From NCBI GenBank assembly GCA_963718145.1, contig CAVQYJ010000012.1, positions 124,001-188,000 on the forward strand: a stretch of 64,000 bases of DNA, given 5' to 3'. This DNA is from UBA7672 sp963718145 (lineage in GTDB: Bacteria; Pseudomonadota; Alphaproteobacteria; Caulobacterales; Hyphomonadaceae). Under the pieces are notes generated by a model, which was not told the origin of the DNA, ran no database searches, and saw only the letters and a list, made by a program, of their open reading frames with translations. How positions within the stretch are numbered: position 1 is the first letter of the stretch; each line of letters opens with the position of its first letter. A program made the position numbers and the translations under genes. Positions 37,060-45,845 of the stretch are shown one piece after another.

Positions 37060-37416
37060 CTAATCATCCAGCTTCGCCTGGCCAGCCTGGTGCTTCCATT
37101 GCAGTGCGAACAAGGTGGCCTTGAACGGTCGAAGCAGCCACATGCAGAAGATGACGATGACAGGCGGCCAAAGGACGAAGTGAACCCAGTGCGGCGGCCT
37201 CACCGCCAACTCGAAGATCATGGCGGTTGGCGCGACGACGATGAGGCAGGCGAACATGACGAAGAAGGCCGGGCCGTCGCCCGCATCTGCGATCGTAAGG
37301 TCGGCCTCGCAGGCGTCGCATTTTTCCTCAAACGTCAGGTAACCGCGGAACACCTGTCCCTCGCCGCAATTGGGGCAGCGGCAGCGCAGCCCCGCGGAGA
37401 TCGCTGAAACGGCCAT
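37060..37416 (-). CDS. DUF983 family protein
   Basis: A 118-residue membrane protein of the DUF983 family, common in cox gene clusters. Two CxxC-type zinc-ribbon motifs stand at the N-terminus (RCPNCGEGQVF and KCDACEADL), followed by two membrane helices. The biochemical role is unknown; location suggests oxidase assembly. The ATG overlaps the stop of the upstream membrane gene by one base. Confidence 0.86.
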   Translation of the reverse strand: MAVSAISAGLRCRCPNCGEGQVFRGYLTFEEKCDACEADLTIADAGDGPAFFVMFACLIVVAPTAMIFELAVRPPHWVHFVLWPPVIVIFCMWLLRPFKATLFALQWKHQAGQAKLDD

Positions 37417-38051
37417 CAGGTAGCCGGGGTATTGAGTAACGGCAGAACGTAAAGGCCCACATAGACTGCCACCCAAACGGCGGCAGCGATGATCCAGTTG
37501 AACGCAATCCAGCCGAAGCCCAACGGATTCTTCGCCGTTGCGAACCCGGCGATCGCCAGCACGGTCGCGGCGGCGATAAGGGCGAAGCCAATCACAAGCT
37601 GGATCAGGAAGCTGCGCGTGATCATGTAAAGCCAGACCGAGTTGACCGACGCGGGCGGAAAGGAGGTGTCGCCTGACCACTGCTCGACGATGAAGAAGGC
37701 GGCCCCTGCGCCCAGCGCCAGCGCCGCTCCTGCTAGTCCGGCAGCCAGCCAGACACGCCCGCCCCGGAAGGTGAACGAGGCGACGTAGGCAGCGACCGCC
37801 GAGGCCGTCATCAGCAGCGCTGACCAGAGCAGGCCTCCAAAGGCGTTGAAGGTCGCCGCCGTGACGGCCGTGCTGCGCGAGCGGAAATTGGTCGAGAGGT
37901 CGGAGAAGACCGCGCCGCTCCAGATCTGCACATCCTGCGCGATGAACGGGACGCCGCTGGGACCTGCCAGTGGCATCAGCGCCGTCACGTAAATGACGAC
38001 GACGATCGCCTGAATAGCCAGGAAGCCGATGAACGCCGCCTTCCCGCGCAT
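37416..38051 (-). CDS. Hypothetical five-helix membrane protein in the cox operon
   Basis: A 211-residue protein with about five predicted membrane segments (near residues 6-26, 74-92, 103-125, 145-170 and 180-202) and a soluble loop of about 45 residues after the first helix. I recognise no family. A GGAAAAA sequence precedes the ATG at 38051. It is joined to DUF983 by a 1-base overlap and to coxC by a 26-base gap, so it is an integral member of the operon. A role in oxidase assembly or as an accessory subunit is a guess from context. Confidence 0.72.
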   Translation of the reverse strand: MRGKAAFIGFLAIQAIVVVIYVTALMPLAGPSGVPFIAQDVQIWSGAVFSDLSTNFRSRSTAVTAATFNAFGGLLWSALLMTASAVAAYVASFTFRGGRVWLAAGLAGAALALGAGAAFFIVEQWSGDTSFPPASVNSVWLYMITRSFLIQLVIGFALIAAATVLAIAGFATAKNPLGFGWIAFNWIIAAAVWVAVYVGLYVLPLLNTPAT

Positions 38052-38077
38052 GCTTTTTCCGATTTGCTCGCGCCTGA

Positions 38078-39013
38078 CTACTCGTGTCCGCCCGGCGGGC
38101 CGGAGCCCCAAACAAGGTGGGGCGCCACATAAACGAAGGCAAAGAGGAACAGCCACACCACATCGACGAAGTGCCAATACCAGGCGGCAAACTCGAACCC
38201 GAGATGTTTGTTCGGTTTCATGCCGCCTGACATCAGTCGCAGCAGGCAGACGATCAGGAACAGCGTTCCGATCACCACGTGCGCGCCGTGGAAGCCAGTC
38301 GCCATGAAGAAGGCCGAGCCATAGGTCGAGCCATCATAGGAGAAGCCGGCTTCGGAGTACTCAACGACTTGGAAGGCCGTGAAAGACAGGCCAAGCAGGA
38401 TGGTTAGAAACAAGCCCCACTTCGCGCCTGTGCGGTCGCCGGTCTGCAGGGCGTGGTGCGCCCAAGTGACCGTGGTGCCAGAGAGAAGCAGGATCAGCGT
38501 GTTGACCAGGGGCAGATGGAATGGATCGAAGGGGCGCGTCTGGATGAACTCCTGCGCCCCGCCCTCGCCCTTGACGATTTCAGTGATCGGCCAGCTCGCC
38601 CAGCCCCTGAGGTTCTCGAGGTCGGGATTGGCAAGATCGGCGTGCGCCGGGTTGGCTCTCAGCTCGTGGAAAATCGCGGCCTCGAAGAAGCCCCAGAACC
38701 ACGCTACAAAGAACATCACCTCAGAGGCGATGAACAGGACCATGCCGTAACGCAGCGAGATCTGGACGACCTCTTTGTGGTCGCCGCCACGGCTTTCCTT
38801 GAGAACGTCGCCCCACCAGCCGATCAGTACAAACACCAACGCTACAAAGCCGGGAAGGAGCGCGTACCAGGTGCCCTTCTCGATGAACCAGAGGCCCTTC
38901 ATGTACCCGGCCGCGCCGAGGAACATGGCAAGAATCGCCAGCGAGCCGAGGATCGGCCACGGACTGGGCTTTACCAGGTGGTAGTCGTGGTTGACGGCGT
39001 GCGCGTCGGCCAT
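38078..39013 (-). CDS. ctaE: Cytochrome c oxidase subunit III
   Basis: The third core subunit of the aa3-type oxidase, supporting proton uptake and turnover stability. The 311 residues include seven membrane segments, the VMFFVAWFWGFFEAAI stretch with the conserved Glu, GTTVTWAHHAL, GFHGAHVVIGT and the C-terminal YWHFVDVVWLFLF. It has a longer extramembrane loop around RANPAHADLANPDL, typical of alphaproteobacteria. It lies 68 bases downstream of ctaG. Confidence 0.96.
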   Translation of the reverse strand: MADAHAVNHDYHLVKPSPWPILGSLAILAMFLGAAGYMKGLWFIEKGTWYALLPGFVALVFVLIGWWGDVLKESRGGDHKEVVQISLRYGMVLFIASEVMFFVAWFWGFFEAAIFHELRANPAHADLANPDLENLRGWASWPITEIVKGEGGAQEFIQTRPFDPFHLPLVNTLILLLSGTTVTWAHHALQTGDRTGAKWGLFLTILLGLSFTAFQVVEYSEAGFSYDGSTYGSAFFMATGFHGAHVVIGTLFLIVCLLRLMSGGMKPNKHLGFEFAAWYWHFVDVVWLFLFAFVYVAPHLVWGSGPPGGHE

Positions 39014-39081
39014 GGGGTCCAGCCCTTTGGTTTTGCGAGGGGTTTAGGCCCCTTGCGAGTCTGCTGCTTCCTAACCCGGGT

Positions 39082-39648
39082 CTAGTTGACCGCGGATGCG
39101 TCCTCAAGCCGCGCGGAGGCCTTGAGCGCCCCAGCCCGGTAATACGTGTACGAAAGCGTGATTCCCTTCAGGTCCTTGTCCATCGGACTGTCGGCAAGAC
39201 TAGGATCGACGAAGAAAACCACGGGCAGCCGCTCGCTGGCCCCGGCCTCGAAGATCTTTTCCTTGAAGCAGAAGCATTCAAGTTTCTTGAAGTACCTGCC
39301 CGCCTTGTCCGGCGCCACGTTAAACGCTGCAATCGCACGCAGCGGCTTATCGGACGTGTTGGTGACCTCGTAGAACGCCATCACTGTCTCGCCCAGCTTT
39401 ACGTCCATGTAGGGCTGGCTGGCGACGAACCTTAGCGGCGCGTCGGGATCGGTGTTGGCGTCGAAGCGCACGCGAACGGTCTGGTCAAGCACGCGACGCG
39501 AAGGGGCGATCGCTACCTGCGGCGTGCCGCCGAAGCCGGTCAGCCTGCAGAACGTGGAATACAGCGGTTCCGCGGCAAAGCTCAGGCCCAGCATGCTGAG
39601 GGAAGCGCCAGCAATGATCCAGGCTGTAAGTTTGGCGCGCTTGTTCAC
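39082..39648 (-). CDS. ctaG: Cytochrome c oxidase assembly protein CtaG (Cox11)
   Basis: A periplasmic copper chaperone anchored by one N-terminal helix that inserts CuB into subunit I. The 188 residues carry the copper-binding CFCF motif with Cys125 and Cys127, the PLYSTFC segment after the membrane anchor and the C-terminal LSYTYY region. Its start overlaps the coxF stop by 4 bases. Confidence 0.95.
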   Translation of the reverse strand: MNKRAKLTAWIIAGASLSMLGLSFAAEPLYSTFCRLTGFGGTPQVAIAPSRRVLDQTVRVRFDANTDPDAPLRFVASQPYMDVKLGETVMAFYEVTNTSDKPLRAIAAFNVAPDKAGRYFKKLECFCFKEKIFEAGASERLPVVFFVDPSLADSPMDKDLKGITLSYTYYRAGALKASARLEDASAVN

Positions 39649-39974
39649 AGGTCGCGCACCATGATGTTAGCGCCCATCTTGGTCATGGTCAGCAGGAAGA
39701 TGACGATCACGACAGCAAACAGGCCGATGGCAATCCATTGGCCGCGGCGGTTGCGCGCCTTGGTCTGCTCCGGCGTCAGCGTCACGTGCTCGCCTGTCGG
39801 CAAGGCTTCGCCGTAGGGTCTCTGCGGCGGATCTGCTTTGGGTTCGGCCATGACGGGTTCGGGCGCTTTTTGTTCAGGCGCCGCCTGCTTGGGCGGCTGG
39901 GCTGACTCATTTGTCTTGGCCGGCTTTCGCTGGTCATCGTCCCAGTGCTTGATCTGCTCTTCGTCCAGCATCAT
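39645..39974 (-). CDS. Small CoxF-like membrane protein
   Basis: A 109-residue protein with a charged, Pro/Glu-rich N-terminal cytoplasmic part and a single C-terminal helix (WIAIGLFAVVIVIFLLTM) ending in GANIMVRDL. The size, topology and position between ctaB and ctaG fit CoxF of alphaproteobacterial oxidase clusters, a likely assembly or accessory subunit. Two adjacent ATG codons (39974 and 39971) both allow a start; the first overlaps the ctaB stop. Confidence 0.8.
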   Translation of the reverse strand: MMLDEEQIKHWDDDQRKPAKTNESAQPPKQAAPEQKAPEPVMAEPKADPPQRPYGEALPTGEHVTLTPEQTKARNRRGQWIAIGLFAVVIVIFLLTMTKMGANIMVRDL

Positions 39975-40936
39975 GCGCCTCCGTCCCAGGGAAGCGGAAC
40001 GGTGAAGTGCAGCGGAAGCGCATGCTCGACCAGCAGGGCCGCGAACAGCGCGAACAGGTACAGGATCGAAATGCCGAATAGAACGTGCGCTCGCTTGAGA
40101 TCGGCCCGCGCATCCGCATCGCCTGCCCGGCTCGTGAACACGCGGATCGCGCCCCAGAGGAATGCGGCCCCGCCCAGCGAGGCGACGGCGAAATAGATCA
40201 TCCCGCCAAGCCCGGTGGCAACCGGCGCGAGGCCGAACGGCGCGACTGCTAGTGTGTAAAGCAGAATTTGGAGGCGGGTTTCCGCTGCCCCCCTGGTTAC
40301 GGGCAGCATCGGAACGCCTGCCCGCGCGTATTCCTTTGAGGTCCACAGCGAGAGCGCCCAGAAATGCGGCGGCGTCCAGAGGAAGATCAGGCCGAACAGG
40401 ATCCAGGCATCGAGCGGCACATTGCCCGTCGCGGCCGCCCAGCCGATCACTGGCGGGAAGGCCCCGGCCGCACCGCCGATGACGATGTTCTGCGCTGTCG
40501 AGCGCTTCAGCCACATCGTGTAGACGACCGCATAGAAGAAGATCGAGAACGCCAGCAGCAGCGCGGCGAGCGGCGTCGCCGCCAGAGCCATCAGCGTCAC
40601 CGACAGCGCAGACATAATGAGGCCAAACGCCAAAGCTTCCGACGGGGCCACCAGGCCGGCAGGGACCGGACGCAGCGCCGTACGCGCCATCAGCGCATCG
40701 ATGTCCGCATCATACCACATGTTGAGTGCGCCGGCTGCGCCTGAGCCCAGAGCCACAGCGAGAATGGCGATGGCTGCCGAGAAAGCATCGATCGATACCG
40801 GCGCCGCGACTAGCCCTGCCAGCGCAGTGAACACGACCAGCGACATCACACGCGGCTTCATCAGCCGCACATAGTCCATCGCACTCGCCGAGGCGGTGAT
40901 CGTCGCGGGTTGCGTGGCGGTCGTTGCGTCCGACAT
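39971..40936 (-). CDS. ctaB: Protoheme IX farnesyltransferase (heme O synthase)
   Basis: A polyprenyltransferase that adds farnesyl to heme b to give heme O, the precursor of heme A. The 321-residue membrane protein shows the Asp-rich motif in NMWYDADIDALM with ALRPVPAG after it. About eight hydrophobic segments are present. It lies between ctaD and the coxF-like gene, which it overlaps by 4 bases. Confidence 0.95.
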   Translation of the reverse strand: MSDATTATQPATITASASAMDYVRLMKPRVMSLVVFTALAGLVAAPVSIDAFSAAIAILAVALGSGAAGALNMWYDADIDALMARTALRPVPAGLVAPSEALAFGLIMSALSVTLMALAATPLAALLLAFSIFFYAVVYTMWLKRSTAQNIVIGGAAGAFPPVIGWAAATGNVPLDAWILFGLIFLWTPPHFWALSLWTSKEYARAGVPMLPVTRGAAETRLQILLYTLAVAPFGLAPVATGLGGMIYFAVASLGGAAFLWGAIRVFTSRAGDADARADLKRAHVLFGISILYLFALFAALLVEHALPLHFTVPLPWDGGA

Positions 40937-40989
40937 CTGCCTCTAGTCCTGCCGCTCCGGCTTGAAGCGGCCGGAGCCAGCGGGCCCTG

Positions 40990-42672
40990 TTACCTGACCC
41001 TCGGGAGGTCGTTGTACTGGTGGAACGGCGGCGGAGAGGACAGCGTCCACTCCAGCGTCGTGGCGCCCTCGCCCCACGGGTTCGCTTCGGCCTTGCGACG
41101 GCGGATTATCGCTTCGACGATACCGATGAAGAAGACGATCGTTGCGGCCGCGGCGACGTAGTAGCCGATGGTCGAGAGGTGATGCCATTCGCGGAACGCC
41201 GGCGTGTAGTCGACATAGCGGCGCGGCATACCGTTGAGGCCGAGGAAGTGCTGTGGGAAGAAAATAAGGTTGGAGCCGATGAACATCAGCCAGAAGTGCA
41301 GGCCTCCCAGGAAGCCGTTGTACTTCACGCCCCACATCTTCTCGAACCAGTAGTACCAGCCGCAAAACAGCGTGAACACTGCACCGAGCGACAGCACATA
41401 GTGGAAGTGCGCGACCACATAGTAGGTGTCGTGCAGGGCGTGGTCGACGCCTGCATTGGCGAGCACGACGCCGGTCACGCCGCCGAGCGTGAACAGGAAG
41501 ATGAAGCCGATCGCCCAGAGCATGGGCACCTTAAAGTCCAGCGAACCGCCCCACATCGTTGCGATCCAGCTGAAGATCTTGATGCCTGTCGGAACCGCGA
41601 TGACCATCGTGGCGGCGATGAAGTACGCCTTGAGGTTCACGTTCATACCGACGGTGTACATGTGGTGCGCCCACACGATGAAGCCGATCAGGCCGATGGA
41701 GACCATGGCGTAGGCCATGCCGAGATAGCCGAAAATGGGCTTCTTCGAGAACGTCGAGATCACGTGGCTGACAATGCCGAAGCCCGGCAAAATCATAATG
41801 TAGACCTCGGGGTGCCCGAAGAACCAGAACAGGTGCTGGAACATGATCGGGTCGCCGCCGCCGGCCGGCACGAAGAACTTCGAACCGAAGTTGCGGTCGG
41901 TCAGCAGCATGGTCAGCGCACCGGCGAGAACCGGGAGTGCGAGAACCAGCAGGAACGCAGTAACCAGGACCGACCAGGCGAACAGCGGCATCTTATGCAG
42001 CGTCATGCCCGGCGCGCGCATGTTGAGGATGGTGACGATGAAGTTGATGGCTCCGAGAATAGACGACAGACCCGCTACGTGCAGCGAGAAGATCACGAGG
42101 TCCATCGCCAGGCCGGAGTGCCCGGCAGTGCCCGAAAGTGGAGGATAAAGCACCCATCCCCCGCCGAAGCCCGTCGCACTGCCCGTCGCCTGCGCCGGCA
42201 CGAACATCGACAGGATCAGCAGCGTGAATGCCACTGGCAGCAGCCAGAACGAAATGTTGTTCATGCGCGGCATCGCCATATCTGGCGCGCCTATCATCAG
42301 GGGGACGAACCAGTTGCCGAAACCGCCGATCAGGGCGGGCATGACCATGAAGAAGATCATGATCAGGCCGTGCATGGTCGTGATGACGTTGTAGTTGTGC
42401 TCGGTGCCGAAGAAGCCGCCGAACGACTTGCCGTCGAACAATTGCAGGCCCGGCTCGGCCAGCTCGTAGCGCATGACGCCCGAGAAAATGAAGCCGACGA
42501 CGCCCGCAGTCATCGCGAAGATCAGATAGAGCGTGCCGATGTCCTTGTGGTTGGTCGAGAACAGCCAGCGCGCCGGGCTGTACCATTTGGGATCGTGGTG
42601 TCCGTGATCGTCGTGCGCATGATCATGCGCATGGTCATGCCCGTGATCGTGAGCGGTCTTGGCGTCGGCCAT
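40990..42672 (-). CDS. ctaD: Cytochrome c oxidase subunit I
   Basis: The catalytic subunit of the aa3-type oxidase with heme a, heme a3 and CuB. The 560 residues include WFFGHPEVY (CuB His cross-linked to Tyr, and the D-channel Glu), AHHMYTVG, the TGIKIFSW K-channel lysine and HFHYVLS. The type-A heme-copper assignment is secure. The N-terminus carries an odd histidine-rich tail with 10 His in residues 8-26 before the first family segment DPKWYSPARWLFSTNHKD. It lies 20 bases downstream of ctaC. Confidence 0.97.
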   Translation of the reverse strand: MADAKTAHDHGHDHAHDHAHDDHGHHDPKWYSPARWLFSTNHKDIGTLYLIFAMTAGVVGFIFSGVMRYELAEPGLQLFDGKSFGGFFGTEHNYNVITTMHGLIMIFFMVMPALIGGFGNWFVPLMIGAPDMAMPRMNNISFWLLPVAFTLLILSMFVPAQATGSATGFGGGWVLYPPLSGTAGHSGLAMDLVIFSLHVAGLSSILGAINFIVTILNMRAPGMTLHKMPLFAWSVLVTAFLLVLALPVLAGALTMLLTDRNFGSKFFVPAGGGDPIMFQHLFWFFGHPEVYIMILPGFGIVSHVISTFSKKPIFGYLGMAYAMVSIGLIGFIVWAHHMYTVGMNVNLKAYFIAATMVIAVPTGIKIFSWIATMWGGSLDFKVPMLWAIGFIFLFTLGGVTGVVLANAGVDHALHDTYYVVAHFHYVLSLGAVFTLFCGWYYWFEKMWGVKYNGFLGGLHFWLMFIGSNLIFFPQHFLGLNGMPRRYVDYTPAFREWHHLSTIGYYVAAAATIVFFIGIVEAIIRRRKAEANPWGEGATTLEWTLSSPPPFHQYNDLPRVR

Positions 42673-42692
42673 CTAACAGGCTCCCTGAAGTT

Positions 42693-43556
42693 CTAGTGCG
42701 CCGAAGCGACCTGGGCCGTGGGCGGCTGAACCTGGTCGAGATACGCTCGGGCGTCGGAGAGTGACGTCGCCGCACGGCGCAGCCACTCGTCATATTGGTC
42801 CTGCGACAGGACACGCAGTTCGATTGGCATGCCGGAATGGCGGTCGCCGCACAGCTCCGAGCACTGCCCATAAAACGCGCCCGTCTCGTCCGACTTGAAC
42901 CACAACTGATTGAGGCGGCCCGGAACGGCGTCAACCTTGATGGCGAACTGCGGCATCGCCCAGGCATGGATGACATCGGAAGCCGAGATCGACAGGCGGA
43001 CATAGCGGTTGACCGGCGCCACCATCGGGTTGTCGACGGACAGCCGTTTGATCTGGCCCTTGGCGGGATCGATGTTCTCGTCCGGGATCATGTTGGAGTC
43101 GTATTCCACGGCAGTATCGCCCTCACCGTAGATGTAGCTCCAGAACCACTGGCGGCCGTAGATCTTGATATCGACAACTTCCTCTTCCTTCACGTCCGGC
43201 ATCACATCCTGCTCGTAGAGCAGCGGGAATGACTTGGCCGCGATGAAGACCAGAATGATGACCGGAACTACAGTCCAGAGGATTTCCACAAGCGTGTTAT
43301 GGCTGAATTTCTTCGGCGTCGGGTTCGCCCGCTTGTTGTAGCGAACGATGACCCAAAGCAGCAGCGCCACCACGAACACGGTGATCACCGTGATGATGAC
43401 CAGCACCTCAACGTGGAATGCCTGAACCTCCCTGGCGACGGCTGTCACGGGCCGCTGAAAGTCTATGCCTCCGGGAGTGGGCGCCGCAAATGCAGGGGCG
43501 ACTGCCGCAAGGCTGGTCAACCCGAGCAAACCGTGTTTCCAGGCCCCTCCGCGCAT
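42693..43556 (-). CDS. ctaC: Cytochrome c oxidase subunit II
   Basis: The CuA-bearing subunit that accepts electrons from cytochrome c. The 287 residues start with a signal peptide, then two membrane helices (about 48-72 and 88-110). The periplasmic cupredoxin domain has CuA ligands His197, Cys232, Glu234, Cys236, His240 and Met243 in the QCSELCGDRHSGMP region. It begins the 12.5-kb leftward gene run, so the 162-base gap before the TPR gene must hold its promoter. Confidence 0.96.
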   Translation of the reverse strand: MRGGAWKHGLLGLTSLAAVAPAFAAPTPGGIDFQRPVTAVAREVQAFHVEVLVIITVITVFVVALLLWVIVRYNKRANPTPKKFSHNTLVEILWTVVPVIILVFIAAKSFPLLYEQDVMPDVKEEEVVDIKIYGRQWFWSYIYGEGDTAVEYDSNMIPDENIDPAKGQIKRLSVDNPMVAPVNRYVRLSISASDVIHAWAMPQFAIKVDAVPGRLNQLWFKSDETGAFYGQCSELCGDRHSGMPIELRVLSQDQYDEWLRRAATSLSDARAYLDQVQPPTAQVASAH

Positions 43557-43718
43557 GCCGCGTAATTCCTCCGCTTAGTGCGTGAAATCGGGGCTTTACC
43601 GTGATATGCTCCCGACCGCCACCACTCCGTCTCGCCCGCCCAAGAGCATAGTGTCGCAGGCGATCGATTCGGTTGGTTAGGCTTGCGGTCGCTATCAGAG
43701 CGCCAAGGAGTTGGGAAG

Positions 43719-44297
43719 ATGAGCACCCGGTTTCGATTGGGGATTTCGGCCATAGTTCTAACAGTCGCGGCGAGCATCGCAGCGCCGTCACACGCAGCCG
43801 TCACTGTGATCGGCGGAGGGCTTGGACGCGAGTGTTACCAGGCTGTGGAATTCAGTCGTGTTCCTCCCAGCAAGGCGCTCGAAGTCTGCGATCTGGCCAT
43901 CGAGCAGGAGCGCATGAGCAGGCGTGACAGGGCCGCCACCTATACCAATCGCGGTATCATCCACATGAGAGACGGTCGCCATCAGCGGGCGCTGCTGGAT
44001 TACCAGAAGGCGCTGTTGCTCCAGCCTGACTTGCTCGAGACCAAGGTCAACCTCGGAGCCGCCCTGTACAACCTGAAACGCTATCCCGAAGCCATGAAAA
44101 TGCTGAACGAAGGCATCGCTACCGACTCAGCGAATGCGCGAGCTACGGGTTACTATAACCGGGCGCTGTGCTTCGAAAAGCTGGGCGACGTCCAGTCCGC
44201 CTATAACGACTTCCGCGCGGCCCTTCTGGCCAAGCCGGACTTCGGCCTAGCAGCCAAGCAGCTTGAGCGTTTCCAGGTCGTCACAATCCCAGGCTGA
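43719..44297 (+). CDS. Exported tetratricopeptide-repeat protein
   Basis: A 192-residue protein with a signal peptide ending near PSHAA and three to four TPR units (YTNRGIIHMRDGRHQRALLD, a unit with VNLGAALYNLKRYPEAMKM and one with YYNRALCFEKLGD). It likely acts in protein-protein contacts in the periplasm. The start at 43719 is chosen because GGAG lies 8 bases ahead; a TTG at 43683 is a longer reading. It lies divergent from the cox run and upstream of tldD. Confidence 0.85.
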   Translation: MSTRFRLGISAIVLTVAASIAAPSHAAVTVIGGGLGRECYQAVEFSRVPPSKALEVCDLAIEQERMSRRDRAATYTNRGIIHMRDGRHQRALLDYQKALLLQPDLLETKVNLGAALYNLKRYPEAMKMLNEGIATDSANARATGYYNRALCFEKLGDVQSAYNDFRAALLAKPDFGLAAKQLERFQVVTIPG

Positions 44298-44429
44298 GGG
44301 CAGACGGAAACTGTTATCGTCCAACTGCCATCGCTTTAGGCAGGAACTGTCATTCCGGCCCGCTTCGGCCTATCTAGGCCCCAGCGGGCGTCTGCGCCCC
44401 GCCCCAATGCGACCAGCCGAGGCAGCGAC

Positions 44430-45845
44430 ATGACCGAGAAGAGCCTGATCGAGGAAGCCGGCGTAGGTGTCTCCACGGCCGCTGGCATCCTGGACGAGGC
44501 GTTGGCTGGCGCCGACGACGGCGAAATCTACGTTCAGTCGGTGCGCTCCGAGAGCTTCCTGTTCGATGACGGCCGGTTGAAGTCTGCCTCCTACGATTCA
44601 GGCCAGGGGTTTGGCCTTCGTGTCATCTCTGGCGAGACGACCGGATACGCTCACGCCAGTGAAGTTTCCGAGGCTGCCCTCAGGCGCGCCGCCACCGCCG
44701 CCTCCGCGGCCAAGCGCGGACGGTCTGGTGTGCTCGCCGTCGGGCCAACCCCGGTCAACCGCCGCCTCTATGCTGATGTCGACCCCACGGCCTCGCCGGA
44801 CTTCGTGACCAAGACCGGCCTCCTTGCAGAGATCGACGCCTGGTGCCGCGCCCGCGATCCGCGTGTGGTGCAGGTATCGGTGTCGCTCGCCGGCTCGCGC
44901 ATCGGCGTCGAGATCATCCGCGCCGGCGGCGCCAGCGTCGCCGAGGCGCGGCCGTTGGTGCGCATCAATGTCGCGGTCACGATGGAGAAGGATGGCCGCC
45001 GCGAAACCGGTTCTGCCGGCGCAGGCGGGCGCGCCGCCTACGATGAATGGATCCAGCCTGACCGCTGGAAGGCCCTCGCCGAGCGCGCGGTGCGCAAGGC
45101 CGAAATCAACCTCGACGCCGTCCCTGCCCCTGCTGGCGAGATGGAAGTTGCGCTCGGGCCAGGTTGGACCGGAGTGCTCCTGCACGAAGCAGTCGGGCAC
45201 GGCCTTGAGGGCGACTTCAACCGCAAGGGCTCTTCCGTCTATTCCGGCAAGATCGGCGAGCAGGTCATGGCCAAGGGGGTCACCATCATCGACGATGGCG
45301 CAATCGCCGACAGGCGCGGGTCGCTGTCGTTCGACGATGAAGGCACGCAGACCCAGCGCAACGTGCTGGTCGAGGACGGCCGCCTCGTCGGCTACATGCA
45401 GGATCGGTTGAACGCGCGCCTGATGGGCGTTCCCGCTACCGGCAATGGCCGCCGCGAAAGCTACGCCAACGCACCCATGCCGCGCATGACCAATACGTTC
45501 ATGATGGCTGGAACGCATGAGCCCGACGAGATCGTCCGCTCGATAAAGAAGGGCATTTGGGCCGTCGATTTCGGCGGCGGCCAGGTCGACATCACCAACG
45601 GCCAGTTTGTTTTCCAGTGCACCGAGGCCTACATGGTGGAGAACGGCAAGGTTGGCGCTCCGGTCAAGAACGCCACGCTCATCGGTCACGGACCCACTGT
45701 GATGAACGCCATTTCCATGATTGGTAACGATTTCGCGATGGATGACGGAGTCGGGACCTGCGGCAAAAGCGGCCAGTCAGTTCCCGTCGGCGTCGGCCAG
45801 CCTTCGATCCGCATAGACTCGATCACCGTCGGCGGCGCCGGTTAG
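44430..45845 (+). CDS. tldD: Metallopeptidase TldD
   Basis: TldD works with TldE/PmbA as a heterodimeric metallopeptidase that processes small peptides and affects gyrase poisons and microcins. The 471 residues have the HExxxH zinc motif as HEAVGH at 252-257, the GHGLEGDFNRKG segment and the C-terminal PVGVGQPSIRIDSITVGGAG end. PmbA is not in this window. It converges on the receptor gene with a 4-base overlap. Confidence 0.94.
   Translation: MTEKSLIEEAGVGVSTAAGILDEALAGADDGEIYVQSVRSESFLFDDGRLKSASYDSGQGFGLRVISGETTGYAHASEVSEAALRRAATAASAAKRGRSGVLAVGPTPVNRRLYADVDPTASPDFVTKTGLLAEIDAWCRARDPRVVQVSVSLAGSRIGVEIIRAGGASVAEARPLVRINVAVTMEKDGRRETGSAGAGGRAAYDEWIQPDRWKALAERAVRKAEINLDAVPAPAGEMEVALGPGWTGVLLHEAVGHGLEGDFNRKGSSVYSGKIGEQVMAKGVTIIDDGAIADRRGSLSFDDEGTQTQRNVLVEDGRLVGYMQDRLNARLMGVPATGNGRRESYANAPMPRMTNTFMMAGTHEPDEIVRSIKKGIWAVDFGGGQVDITNGQFVFQCTEAYMVENGKVGAPVKNATLIGHGPTVMNAISMIGNDFAMDDGVGTCGKSGQSVPVGVGQPSIRIDSITVGGAG

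Noticed and set aside
41020..42696. Long plus-strand open frame of about 558 codons
   Set aside because: It lies antisense to ctaD, is Glu/Arg/His-rich without family features, and arises from the high GC of the true gene.
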